Shown here: positions 1 through 12,610 of the stretch, piece by piece | Layout of the letters: the number at the start of each line of letters is the position of its first letter | How positions within the stretch are numbered: position 1 is the stretch's first letter | Made by a program: the position numbers and the translations under genes | The notes under the pieces: model-generated | The model's input: the letters and a program-made list of their open reading frames with translations, nothing else | Database searches by the model: none | Told to the model about the DNA's origin: nothing | NCBI GenBank assembly: GCA_003254905.1 | Contig: QANU01107957.1 | Location: 62,720-126,719, forward strand | Source of the DNA: Nissolia schottii | Lineage: Eukaryota; Streptophyta; Magnoliopsida; Fabales; Fabaceae | Length of the DNA: 64,000 nucleotides | Direction: 5' to 3'

Positions 1-2550
1 TTATGTGTATGGATGATTATAACATGTACATATACTTTATTATAATATTATATGATTGGTTGTACTTATCTGTGAAGGACCAGGTACTTGCTTAGGTAAA
101 TAATTATGCTATGAATGACTATTGGTTGTAAGCCTCAAGCTCTATCGTTTGTCTTATATACTTTGATTCACACATGGCTCATATTTCATAATTATGCACT
201 CAGTAGAAAAGTTTCAAATTGGTCCATATTTTCCTTAATCAAGTATTTTCGAAAAAGTAATAAGGGACTATAAGTATTCCCACTAAGTGATTAACAACCT
301 AGTGAGCATTGCGTACTACTCGGGGGTATGCAGTTAGCTAGGGTGTTACAGCAGTACTCAAGCGAATAAAGTAATAAGCACTAATCCCTAGCTAATGCAA
401 AGATTAGAGATCCTCAATCACCTAGAAAACTAGATAAAGCTATTCAGGATTAAGACGGGTGATAATAATCAGTAGGAACTCTAGTATGCATGAACAGTTA
501 GAGATCTCCTGAGTGGCCTAGATCATAACCGAAGTAATAAGATATCTCCTATGCTAAAGGTATCCCACTGAGGATGCTACGTTCTCACCCCCACTCGTTT
601 ATGACTCTAGGGGCAGACGAGGACTTTGTCGAGCAGCAGGAGGAGCAGTGAAGGGCTGTTACATAAAGCAAGCACCCGAAAGGACGAGTCACGAAGAAGT
701 TTAGGTGGGCTAAAGGAGCTGTGTACCAGTTAGCCCTTATGTTTTGTAGTTGGATATTGTATTTTGACAGGCATGATGTGTATATTACCTATTGTAGTAC
801 TTATGTAAATTCTTGCAAATATATGTGATGGACTATATGCTTATTTATCTATCTGATCATTAATGTTTGATTTCTACTCGTTGAGCTCAGAGCTGTATCG
901 TTTGTGTTCTACGTTCTATTCAAAGTGCGACTCATATTTTATATAGTAAACAATTGAGGGAAAAGTTTGAAATCAGCCCTTATTTTCGTAATCCAAGTAT
1001 TTCCAAGAATAATAAAGGGCTATAAGTATTCCCCACCTAGTAACTAACAACCTAGCGAGCATTGCATACGACTTAAGCGTAAGCAGTTAGCTAAGGTGTT
1101 ACACTCTGCAACCCCTTCAGATGTCTAGTATCCGACGGCAAGGCGAGCACATGGTGGCAAAACCCTTCAATCTCCGATATACGATTGGAAGGCGGTTTGC
1201 GTGAGGGAAATTCCGTACAACATAATGAGGAAGTTAAAAGATGATAAAAGGAGAAAGATATGATGATAAAGCAAGTTCAATTTTCAAAGGGAAAAGATAA
1301 TGAAAGAAAATAAATATTATGATAAAGCAAGAAAGTGAACAAGTACGAGTCTACTCCTGACCTCTTCGAAAGGGCAGGCCCCTCACTACCCTATAAGTAG
1401 GATGGTCATTCCCTATCCTTGTTCGATGTAGTATGCTTTCATGCATCTGCGGTTCGCTACCACTCATGTATCAGCGTTGCCTGGTCGCCAACGATACAAA
1501 AACTAGAGTAGGTTGTAAATCGAATAGGGATGACAGTCCCGCGGTCTACAAAGGAGAATGATAGACATGATGTTACAAGAAGGACGCTGTAATTGGGCGC
1601 GTAAGAGAACCCCTTATCCCCCCATGCATAATTATGTGATGAATGTATATGATTATGAATGTATGCACTATAAGGCAATGTCGAACGATTCACAAGATTG
1701 GCTATATAAATATATCTATATCATAAGATACGTGAGTACGTGACCCAATGTCATGTTGCTCCAATGAATAGGATTAGAAAGCACTATAAATCCCCCTGAT
1801 AGGTAATACAAAGATTAGAATATCCCCAGTCACCTAGTAAATTAGATAAAGCTACTCCGGACTAGTATGGATTCAAATAAGTAGGAAATTTAGCATGCAT
1901 GACACTTAGAGATCTCCTGAGTAGCCTGGATCATAATTGAGCAGAAAATGGATAGTTATGCCCTAGGATCCCTACTGAGAATGCAACGTTCTCTTTCCCC
2001 ACTCACTTATGATTCCAGACGAGTACGATGGGTACGTAGAGCGGAGGAGGCATCACAGGACAACTGAAAGGCCTTGGAGGCAAGAGGTCCCAGGGAAGCA
2101 GTAGGACTATAGTTCAGAACTACACGCCATGACTTTTAGGCATTTTGTATTTTGTATTAGCTTAATGGATTAGTTATGCCATTAGCTCTTAAGTGCGGTA
2201 ATTGTAATATGTAATTATAAACAAATGTGCAACTGTTTTTGGACGTGTATGTGTAAATTTATATTATGCTCTCTATGAGTTTTTTAGGATCACTTAATTG
2301 TTATGTTATTAAACGCCTAAGTGTTATAGACTCTATCACTTGCTTATATGTGTATGCCTTCTTGAACACGCACGGCTCGTATTTTGCGTTTAATAAAGAA
2401 AGAAAAAAAGTTTTTAAATTGGTCCATATTTTCAGTAAGAAAATATTTTCAAGTATAAACATGGGGTTAGAAGTATCTCAACCAAAGCAATTAACAACCC
2501 TGTGAGTCTTGTTTACGACTATAGCGTAAGCAGCAAACAAGGATGTTACA
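1..2550 (+). mobile_element. Successive 3' ends of a long gypsy-type LTR
   Basis: Three related blocks end in the same LTR-like terminus: GGGTGTTACA at 350, AGGTGTTACA at 1103 and GGATGTTACA at 2550. Before each terminus the same order of motifs recurs: a 'lowercase host-like' stretch with ctctatc, a GGTCCATATTTT-like block, ATTAACAACCT-like sequence, then GCGTAAGCAG. Blocks 351-1103 and about 1760-2550 are also alike over their upstream part (AAAGATTAGA, AGAGATCTCCTGAGT and GTTCTC-CCCACTC motifs). The reverse complement of the same sequence forms the left part of the solo LTR at 26315-29676, so this is one LTR family in two orientations. No primer-binding site follows 2550, so a 3' LTR or solo remnants are likelier than a 5' LTR. 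Tekay/Del-type chromoviruses are known for such long LTRs, but that assignment is inference. Confidence 0.6.
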
Positions 2551-4370
2551 ATCATAATAACATAATTTATTTAACTGATACTGATAGCATAACATGACTT
2601 AATTTCATAAATAATCATACACACGCAACATGACATATTTAATGCAATAAAACATGTGGTCTAATGTGGTTCTAAAATAATTTCATGACTTTCCAAAAAA
2701 TAGTTTCATAAATATTTTCATAACTATCTACTTCATAAATGAGGAGTTTCTAAATAAATAATTATAAAGAAATAACTAAATTAGTAATTAAAGACATTTC
2801 TAAATAAATCATAATTTCATAAATAAAAAAATAACTAATTAAATAACTTAATTAATAACTAATTTCGTAAAAAGAATTCCTAATAATAACTAAATACATA
2901 AAATAAAATACTAAGTTTCACCTCCTAGGATTCATAAAACATAAATAAAATAATTCTTAAAATAAATGATTCAAAAATAAATAACTTTTAAAATAAATAC
3001 ATAATCTAAAATAGACCGTGAAGAAAGCCTCTCATCTGTAATTGACTGATCGCTAAGGAGCACTAAGTTGGAAGCTCCTGACACCCTATGTGGAGGCACT
3101 GCTTCCCCACGAACAGAAAACAAGAAGGAGAAAAGAAATAAAAGGAACTGGTGCAAAAAGTCTCCCGAAAGTGAAACCTTTCAAGTTCTTGATTAAATTA
3201 ACAAGTCTAAATACTCACTGGAAGCTTCTATACATTCACTAACAAGTCCAAACAACGAGCTGCTGCAACTCTGTGTCGCTGTAGTGCGCCTAGTGCGCTA
3301 CAGTGCACCAACATTTCCCCCCTTTTTTCGTTTTCTAGGTGTCATCACGAAATGCTTCTTCTTTATTCTTTATCTTGAAACAACAATGATAGAGAGAAAG
3401 AGAGAATGAGAAATCAAGAGGGACAGGGTGAGAGGGCGCACAGTTGTCGTTGTTACCATCAGTTGTTGTAGGGACTCATGACAGGGGTTGGTTGTTGATT
3501 TGCTAGAAGGGCTCCCCCGACGGTTACTGAAGGGACTCTTAGCGATGACTAGAATTACAATTTAGTTAAATATTATAAAACAAAATCACTTTAAAAATAA
3601 AAGTTTGATAATTTAAAAACTAAAATATTAAAATTTATTAGTTTAAGTAATATATAAATAATATAATATGATATTAATTAAGATTAATTATAAGTAATTT
3701 TGGCAAAAATATATAAATTGAATCATATTGATCCGCTATTAGAAAACACAAGCAACTATTCTTATTAGTTTAGTTAAAATAATTGACACGAGGAAACAAA
3801 AATATGACATATATTAAACAAAAATAGTTATTTAAAAAATTAAAGAACTGTAAAAGGTAAAACAAAAACAGATAGAAACAAACAAAATGAATAAAATATT
3901 GACATTTCTCAGTTTTAATTAATATAGGAGTACCATATTTAATTAGAGGTTAAAAATGTCATAGTGGTTAGAAAGTAGAGAGACTTATGGAGTGAGATGT
4001 TATTTTACTAATTGTTTGGGATGGGATGCTATTTCACTAAACTTGGAAGAAGGTAAATGCATTTTTACCTTATCTTATATTATGGGATTGAGTTACATTA
4101 GATGTGATAGTATCCTATTTATAAGATGTTGAGCTATATTATATGTTAAAGGATTGAGTTAATATTTTTACTAATATTGTTAAATTATAAGATGTTGAGC
4201 TTTTCCCGAAACATGCTTATATGTTAAAGGATACAAAAATGAAGAGAGTTGTGGTTCGAATTTATAGATTAGACTATAAAAATTAAATAATTTTAATTTA
4301 AAAAATATCATCGACAGATTTAATAATAATACTTTAATAATAAATTCGTGGTATAGTTCTAGCATTATCA
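2551..4370. other. AT-rich intergenic stretch without a gene
   Basis: Very A+T-rich sequence with many runs of AAATAA and TTAATTA. A short GC-richer patch at about 3020-3560 contains CT-poor, GAGAGA-rich sequence near 3390-3430 but no sustained reading frame or recognisable protein. I see no gene here. Confidence 0.5.
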
Positions 4371-4378
4371 ACCTTGAC

Positions 4379-4838
4379 CATAGTTATTAAATTAGGTCTA
4401 GGATTCAATCCGACTATCTCATTGGGTCACTAGTTTAACCAGTGTGTCATTAAGTCACTTGTTGAACTGGATATAATTAAATAAATATATTAAAATATAT
4501 TAAAATTTAAATAAATACAATGAAATAACAAAAATAATTAATAGTTTAAATATTTTATGTATAAAATATATAATCATTGAAATATTATAACATAAAAAAC
4601 ACATATGGTATGGTGACAAGTATTTATAACTCTTATTTATAGTCATTTAAATGTCACTTGTAATAAAATTGAAAAATATGAATTTATTTTTAGTAACACT
4701 TATTGCATATAATATATATTTTAATTAGATTATTTTAACATAACTTTGTATGTAACCGGTTCGCAACGAGTTGGTTGCTTGTTCCGGTCATAGAGGCGAA
4801 TCGGCCGAGTCCTCGGGTCGACAGGTTTAATAACTATG
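4379..4838. mobile_element. hAT-type MITE with 8-bp target duplication
   Basis: A 460-bp non-coding element starts CATAGTTATTAAA and ends with the reverse complement TTTAATAACTATG. It is flanked on both sides by the identical octamer ACCTTGAC (4371-4378 and 4839-4846). An 8-bp duplication with short terminal inverted repeats is the signature of the hAT superfamily. The interior is AT-rich with a GC-rich patch near 4755-4825 and has no transposase, so the element is non-autonomous. Confidence 0.8.
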
Positions 4839-5239
4839 ACCTTGACAACTTTTCTTTGATGAATATTTTCGCTGCTAACTTTCCAACGAATTTTAAACTA
4901 TGTCGGTAAGGTGCAATCGACAAGGCATATCCTATTGAATTTTATCCCATAGAAAAAATTGTCAAAAGTGTGAAAAATCATCAATAACACTTATATTTAC
5001 TGAAAATTTTATTGGTATAAAGTCTTGTTGTGCCTTATAGTTGAGTTTAACCAGATTAATTTACTTCGCGGGCCCAAATACTAGTGCAATCCAAACCAAA
5101 AGAAGAAGAAATTTAGTGATTTTGTTAACATGTGAAACCATTTAAATTAGAAAAATGATTGGTGTACACTTTATCATTTGTCATTGTACTACTAACTAAT
5201 GATTTTATATGGTTGACTCATGTGCACTTACTCATTCAC

Positions 5240-5720
5240 AGTTACCATGTAGGCATGCACAAACATTTTTAACTATAATGCACAAATATTTTAAACTACC
5301 ATGCACAAACATTTTTTAACTATTGTGTATAAACATTTTAAATTATCGTTTATTAATTCATTTTTAACTGGCGTGCACAAATACTTTTAACTATCGTATA
5401 CAAACATTTTTAACTTTCTTGCACAAACATCCACACATACGTGCATAAACATTTTTAACTAACATGCACAAACCTTTTATTATGGTGCACAAACATTTTT
5501 AATTATCGTGCATAAACATTTTAAACTGTTGCGCACAAACATTTTTAATTATCATGCACAAACATTTTAAATAGGTGCGCAACAATTGAAAATGTTGGTC
5601 CGCAACAGTTCAAAAAGTTTCTGCACAATAGTTGAAAAAATTTGTGCACAACAATGAAAAAGTTTGTGCATGATAGTTAAAAATGTTTGTGCGCAACGAT
5701 AGAGTGGGTCCACGTGATGT
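5240..5720. repeat. Degenerate tandem array of a TGCACAAACATTTTTAACTA-like unit
   Basis: From about 5250 to 5575 a unit of roughly 25-30 bp (GCACAAACATTTTTAAC plus a variable spacer) recurs about a dozen times. From about 5590 to 5700 the motif continues in the opposite orientation (GTTTGTGCAC-like). The block therefore has a partly inverted layout. Similar motifs recur at 12130-12610 and 49540-50110. Confidence 0.7.
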
Positions 5721-7049
5721 AAAAATGAAAGGTGAAGAGTGTGGAACGTGGGCGCCGTGCATTTTGTAGTGACTCATACATATAAAATCTCTTAGGTGGC
5801 AGTACGGTCAAAGTATTTAGGATGTACATGTAGTCGGACTCATTAAACTAAGTGGGATTATAATTTTTGCCTTGATGTTTCTGGACTAAAAAGTCTTTCC
5901 TTACTTATAATGTTCAAGTCTCTAACAAGATTTTATGTCTTATTTATAAATTTGAAATCTCTAACAAGATTTAATACCTTATCCCTTTCCAATGATGCAA
6001 AACCTCATCAAGTTGTAAACAGAATTATTTTTTCAAAACAATAATAAAATAGTTACTGAAAAAGGAAATTTTGAGGAGATCGAGCCATATCGAGCCGTAT
6101 ATATGTTAGTATTCACTTATTTGTCATATTTAGTTGGGATGTCATTGCTTAATCTGCCGTAAGAAAGTTTGCTTGAATTTATAACTCATTCTGAGCATTT
6201 GATTTTTCATACATGATTTAAAATTTCATTGTACAAGGAACAATATTTTTAGGATAAGAACAAAAAAATTGCGCAGTTACAGAAAAACGTTGCCGGTGGA
6301 CATAATCAATATGGCGTGAACGTTAGTACATTTAATTTGTGATTAGACCTCTATAAACTTGATTTATATTTTAATTACTCTTTAAATATAATTGTTTTGA
6401 TTTTACTTGCATAATCACCTTTAGGGTAATTATTATTGTACACTTAGACATTGCACACCTAGTCTATTTTTTGCTTTCAAGCAGGTAAAAGTGTGCTGAC
6501 TTAGCATGATAGATAATAAGATGTAACTTTGTGGTTATATAGGACATAACCATATGGTTTTCAAAGACACAACTTTTTTGTAAATACAAACACAACTTTA
6601 CTTAACAAAAAGACCTAACCTTTATGTTGATTTAGACATGACCAATTTAAATAAACAGACATAATCTTTTAGTGAACTCAGACACAACCTTGAATTGCAC
6701 AGTAATGAGCATTAATTATAAGAAGAGTGTGCAACTGAAGTGCATTATATGAGTGTGCAAAACTCATAACTTTGTTTTAACATGTATTCTTATCATCATA
6801 TATATATATATGTGTGTGTGTGTTTGTATGTGTGTGTGTGTCTATATATATAATTAGAAGTTCCCAATTGATTATTGTGATCAGTGTATTTAATTTTCTT
6901 TGTTGTTCTTATACGCTTGTCAACTGTGGGTACCTCAACATCTTGAGTTCATGACGGAACCATTTTTCTCCACTTTGATTTTTATTGAGTAAATATATAA
7001 ATTAGTCTTTACATTACATCAATTTAGTCTTGACAAAACTTTGACTAAG
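5721..7049. other. Intergenic stretch, no gene seen
   Basis: AT-rich sequence with no supported reading frame. The only marked structure is a TA/TG microsatellite at 6798-6852. Confidence 0.5.
6798..6852. repeat. Compound TA/TG microsatellite
   Basis: (TA)n at 6799-6810 is followed by (TG)n with one interruption to 6840 and then TATATATA. Confidence 0.85.
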
Positions 7050-8097
7050 TTCATGACGGTGCTGGACACATCGGAGTGGACTTTGAGAAAGCAATTTGTC
7101 CCGATAGCAACCCATGTTAGTTGTGCTGCTCCTGACTCTTAAAGCTGCGTGAGAATGAGCCCTACACCTTAGCCTTCTTCCCAGGTCCACTACCCTTGGT
7201 CAAGCTGGTCTCGACACAAAGTGAGACATCCATAATCTCTCCATACGACATGGTGTTTACATGGGTTGACAAACCAATGTGATACTCCATGGGTAACCCC
7301 TTGACAAAATAGTTGACCTTTGTTGTTTGCGTCGGAATGAGACTGGTGGCTGCTTGAGACATTTAGTGAGCTGCTCATCATACTCTGTGACTGTCATGTC
7401 TGGCATCATCTTCATCTGAAGGAACTCATCGATCATCTTGTCGACCCTACTTGAAGAAAGGAATCAATCTAAAAACACTACAGAGATTTTTGCCCAAGTA
7501 GGCAACAATCCATTCTTCCTATCATCCTAAAACGCCTTGTAGGCTTGTACCAAAGGCTGGCCTAGCCTCCTAGCTAGAAGCCTACCAACTCCGCTGTCTT
7601 CTCTAAAGAAACATGGAGAATCTCGACCATCTTCTCCATATTGCTGAGGAATTCCAATAGATCCTCATTTGTGAGCCTTCTTGTGAACTTGGGCATCCCA
7701 AACTCCTAAAGCGATCAACAATGACTGCCTCGTGATTGGTGTTGTATTCCCATTTGAAGCTGGGCGGTGAGAATCTCTGTTAACATGGTCACTAACCAGT
7801 TATGGGTGCCTAAAGTACTAATGTTGTGGTTGCGTGGGATACAATGTGGATACGGAATAACCATGACTCTCCTAAGGAAATAATAGGAAAATCATATGAG
7901 AGCATGAAGGAAGACATTGACATTGCTACCTGATCCTAAACTAACTGACTAGTCCTAGACATGACTGACTTCCTAAAGGCTTCAAGTAACATCACGTCTT
8001 GTGAAAATAGTGGTCATTCCATTTACACAGTTGTGATCCTACTTAAGGACACTGCTCCAGTGACTTAGAAGAAAAACTATGGCTCTGATACCAACTA
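7050..8097 (-). pseudogene. Gypsy retrotransposon gag relic with primer-binding site
   Basis: On the minus strand the relic begins with a primer-binding site at 8093-8081, TGGTATCAGAGCC, the sequence used by elements primed by initiator Met-tRNA. It lies four bases inside an LTR end. Downstream, minus 7362-7162 encodes a gag fragment with the motif FVKGL followed by HVNTMSYGEI and ending GSGPGKKAKV, a pattern I know from the capsid region of plant Ty3/gypsy gag. Between the two, the sequence looks gag-derived but is broken by stops and frameshifts. No protease, reverse transcriptase or integrase follows; the element is truncated at about 7050. Confidence 0.7.
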
Positions 8098-8520
8098 TGA
8101 TGACCCCAGAAATTGCCACCAGCATCAAGGGAGTAGTTCTTTTACGAAAGTCTCTTAACATGCTAATCATGAAAACGTGCAATGTTTTATAAAAAGAAAA
8201 CCTTTTCAAATAAATTAAAATTCATAAATATAAAACCTATAACGATTTAAGACCCTCGAATTTATTTTTTCTAAAAAAGGGGCTGAAATCGCCACCCTCT
8301 ATGGCAATTTCAGACCCCAAATTTTTTTTAAAAAAAACCTAAAATCGCCGCATGTAATGGCCATTTCAGTCGTCTTCCCCATACATTTGTAATTTTTTGT
8401 CTCCATCCATATTTTCGGATTCTACATACATCAAAACCATGAATGTGTTAATACCCCCAAAAAATCTCACTTTATTTGACTCTTTTGAGTCCCGAGTACA
8501 AAGCACAAGATGGGTCATCT
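8098..8520 (-). mobile_element. LTR adjoining the gypsy relic
   Basis: The segment starts TGATGACCCC next to the primer-binding site and finds the inverse GGGTCATC near 8512-8519, suggesting an LTR of about 420 bp. In the element's own (minus) orientation this is the 5' LTR. The outer boundary is tentative because the expected terminal CA is replaced by CT. Confidence 0.5.
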
Positions 8521-8950
8521 TGTTTTGATCTAAGGAGGGGTCTTCACATTGTAGATGTTAGTATCAGGTATGTATGGTGTAAACATTCTCCTATGGATCT
8601 TGTATTTGGTTTTGCTTGCCCAAAAGAATTTAAGCCTTTCTTCTAATCATCAAAGAATATAGTACAAGACACAAGTTGAGTCTAGTCGGGCTTTGCGACC
8701 CGGTTTCAATCTTTACATACTAGTTTTAGAGAATAACTCATAATAGTGTGTAAAATATATTAGAAAAAGATATGTACTTTTAGGTAGATATCTTAGCTTA
8801 TTAAGTTTAAGAAACTTAATTTATATATTACATGAGTTGACTCGCCGAGTTTAGCTAACTTGTGAGCTTTAACCAAGCTGAACCTAAATTTAAAAATTTG
8901 GCTCATTTTTATTATCGAGCGTGAGCCTGATCAACTCACTTATAGCCTTA

Positions 8951-9112
8951 CCCTGCTAATGTTAATATATGTTTTTTGGCCATATCTAAATTTTATTACT
9001 TTGCTAAACATTGGTTGTAGCTTAATCCCTACCCTAGTAATGTCAATATATGTTGTTTGGCCATGTCTAAATTTTATTACTTTGCTAAACATTGGTTGTA
9101 GCTTAATTTGGA
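8951..9112. repeat. Tandem duplication, two copies of about 81 bp
   Basis: The block starting CCCTGCTAATGTTAATATATG at 8951 is repeated as CCCTAGTAATGTCAATATATG at 9032. Both continue through TTTGGCCAT and CTAAACATTGGTTGTAGC with few differences. The short reading frames across it on both strands are by-products of the repeat. Confidence 0.85.
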
Positions 9113-12100
9113 ATGTTAGATTTGGTTTTATGGGACTCCAAAAATAGGATAAAAGCATGAATTATTAGAAACAAGAATGCTTTTGCAAGTAAGTGACCTT
9201 GATTAGTGCGTGATGCCCATTTGACACTAAATTAGAATAACAAGTGGACCTTTGTGCACCTTATTCTCATTTCTAAATTCTAAGGTGTGTTTGGTTGGGG
9301 TTCATAGGGAGATAACTTCAAATTTTTATCTTCTATTTGGGCCAATTAGTCATGGCATAACATGTTTCTTTTAAAGAAAACTCGTTCCAAACGATGAATA
9401 CAAAAATTTGTGTAATTTATTTGGTTTATGATGATGATTTACAATATATATGAGGCCTACCACATAATTTGTGACGACAATTAAAAGATATTTTGTGGTA
9501 GATGTGAAGCAATCTTGTTCTCAAATGTTGTTTACCCATCTATATAAATTCCTCTTGCGTAATTATAAGCTTTCCCATTATCTCTCTTACATATTTTGCT
9601 GTGTTGACCATAAGAATGAATTCCTCTTTTTTTGTTTCTTTCTTTTTGGCTAATGGGAGAGGAGAAAAGATACCGAGTTGGCAAACACTATAACCATGTT
9701 TAATTTAATTTGACATCAAAATTCAATGACATTGCTTTGTTAACACACGACTCATATTGGCAGTGGCTTATGCTTCTTTACCTCCCTCCCCAACTTTTAA
9801 TTTTCTTTTCCTAATGTTTACCTGTGAGGTTCTTGCTTTATGCAATTACTTTAATTTTACCTCACAATGTTTTCAACCCTTTTTCTCTATATTCTTTTTG
9901 GTCTCGAGAGAGTTACTAATATTCAAATTTTATTATTAAGAACTCGATTAATTCAACTTGACCTAATTAAGGTCTTTGAAGAGAGGTAAGATTATCTTAG
10001 CGAGTAATTTTTTTTATTATTCTCAAAGCTTGAATCAAAACTTTTTTTTTATTTTGCCTCATACTTTTGAAGTCAAATGTTAATTTGTATCATTAAAAGT
10101 CTAATGTATTTCCAACAAATTTGTAGAGTCGGCTTTAATTGTTATCATTGGTTCTACTGAAATTTGATGCAAAATAATTAACTTTAGATAAATCCTCTTG
10201 ATTTTTTTTTTCAAACAAAAACAATTAATACTATTACAATAAATTTTGGTAAACGTGGCTAACATTTTTAAGAATACATTTAATTAGTTACGTTTTAGAT
10301 GTGATTATATTTTATAACATAAAATAAAATTAAGATTCGTAAAAAAAAGATTTAATTAATTGACTAATAGTGTAAAGCTTTTACACTGTCATTCAATCAA
10401 ATAATTACATTTACATAACTTTTTACGTAGTGAGAGAAAGAAAATCAACTATTTTTTACTTATGTGATAAAATTTAATTGATTAACAATATAAAGAAGTT
10501 TTATACTATCTATGGATTGTAAGTAAACTAAAAAAAAACCTATTCTAAATACTAATATATTTTACGCAATTAATTATTCATAAGGGGAAAAAAAACCTGT
10601 AACAATTAACTATAGGTACGCCTAGAATTTAAATTATTTGAATAATTAGGGTAGTTAAGTTTTAAGTGAATTAATGTACATTCAAAATGCGTATAGATAT
10701 TCATATTCTAATTCCACCAAAAAGAATATGTATGGATATCTCTATTTGTCATTTATACTCAGTTGATTATCATAATCATAAGGTGCCAGAGATGTCAGAA
10801 TCATGGAAAACTTTAGATATATTCGCTTATTATAGGGAGGAGATTCATATTCTAATCAATTTTCTATAAATTGTAATGTGTTCTATAGTTTATTCAAAGG
10901 GACCATCACGCGGTGAGTTGTGTTTCCAAGCAAACCAAATAAATGGATAGACAAAGAAGTTTGATTGAATGGCCAAAGCAATAATAATTAAAAATAAATA
11001 AAAATAAAAATTACATAGTGGAGACAGATGGAAAAGCAAAGTAACCCCATTTAGAAGGATCAGGTAAAGAAAGAAGTGGGAGAAAGGAAGCACAAAGATG
11101 ACCAAATTCATGAAGAATAAAATAAAATACCCCTGACCTGAGCAGCAGCATTGGACAAACCGTTTTAAGTAATATCAGAATTTAGAATCACACATATAAT
11201 TGCTTTTAACGTAAAATTACGGTTTAGTCCCTATAAAGTATAGAATCTTACTATAATGATCCCTAAAACAAAAAAACACATGCATTTTTTGATCCAATCA
11301 GCTTTTAGGCCTATTGTAGAGATTAAAGATCTATTCTATCATATATCAAAAGTCTTGTTATTGATCATTATTTATAATTTCATTAAATCTATTTATAATT
11401 AACTAGTCGGCCTTCAAAATCTTGAGACCGTCAATCAAAAATTCCTTATAAAAACTCCCAATCCTTTGTTCGATCACACTTTTTAATTAGTTGATCAGAC
11501 CCCTTAAATTTCGCTAAAACAATATTAATTTTTTAAGTTTATGTTAGATTTCTAACGTATTAATTTCAAAAAAATAAATTTCTAATTATTTTTCTTTAGT
11601 TTCATGGATTGACTTGTTTACATCCCCCAATCATTACCTTTACCTCCCCTGTAATCCTGCCACTACAACATAATAAAACTTACTGACCACTAATGATCTC
11701 TGTTAAATTTTTATTTACACTCACAAAATCTTGAAATTACAACATGGTTTGATATACACTAAAAAGTATCAACCACCATTAAATATTAATTTTCTTTCTT
11801 TTACTCGCTCTTCCTCATTCATGCTTTTCTCCTTCTCCTCTCGTCCTTTTTTTTTTGTTTTTTCACTTCAACTACACACTCTCATTTTATTTTTGTTCAA
11901 TTATTTCACCTACAACTATTATTTTTTTTCATTTTACTGTTTTCTTCTTCTCTATTTTCTCTTTTCTTATTCCTTTTTTCCGTTCATTTTTTCTATTTGT
12001 TTCCGCTATTTTTTGGGGCTCGTCTTCTTTTTTTCTTCTTCTTAAGACGTTATGGAGAGCATAAATGAAGATATTTTTCTTTGATCTATGTTGATCTATA

Positions 12101-12129
12101 AATTTTGTAAGGTTTTTGCTTAGTACAAT
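9113..12129. other. Intergenic stretch, no gene seen
   Basis: AT-rich. At about 10350-10520 there is imperfect inverted-repeat-like sequence (TGTAAAGCTTTTACACTGTC and similar), which may be an old MITE. At 11780-12050 a T/C-rich low-complexity tract gives reading frames made almost only of Phe, Ser and Leu, which I do not accept as a gene. Confidence 0.45.
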
Positions 12130-12610
12130 GTTTTTTTTATTTGTGTTGTAACGTTTATTTATGAATGTTATAATGCTTGTTTATTTATTTGTTTTTGTAT
12201 GGCATAATATTTGTTATTTATTCTTTTTGTGTGGTGTAATATTTGTTTATGTGTAGTGTAATGTTTGTTTATGAGTTTGTAATGTTTGTTTTAGAATGTT
12301 GTAATGTTTGTTTATGAGATAGTGGTGAAGGAGCAAGAGAGAGTGTTTTCGCTATTTAGTTAGTGTGAGGTCTCATTTTATTTTATTTTTTTGTGTTTCA
12401 TATGCTTGTTATTTGTTCTTTAATGTTTGTTCATCTATTTTGTAATGTTTGTTTACGAGAGAGCATGAGCAGGAGAGAGTATGCCAGTTACTTTTCGGCA
12501 TTTAATGTGTCGCAGGTCCTGATTTATCTCGCTTCCATACGTGAAAATGTTTATTCATTGATTCTATAATGTTTGTTCATCTGTGTATGAAATGTTTGTT
12601 CATACATCTA
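12130..12610. repeat. Degenerate tandem array of a TAATGTTTGTTTATG-like unit
   Basis: The motif TAATGTTTGTTTATG or a close variant recurs about ten times between 12130 and 12610 with unequal spacing. It is the reverse-complement counterpart of the CAAACATT arrays at 5240-5720 and 49540-50110. Non-coding. Confidence 0.65.

Noticed and set aside
11731..12064. Two overlapping reading frames rich in Phe and Ser
   Set aside because: Produced by a T/C-rich low-complexity tract; no domain and no splice or codon signals.
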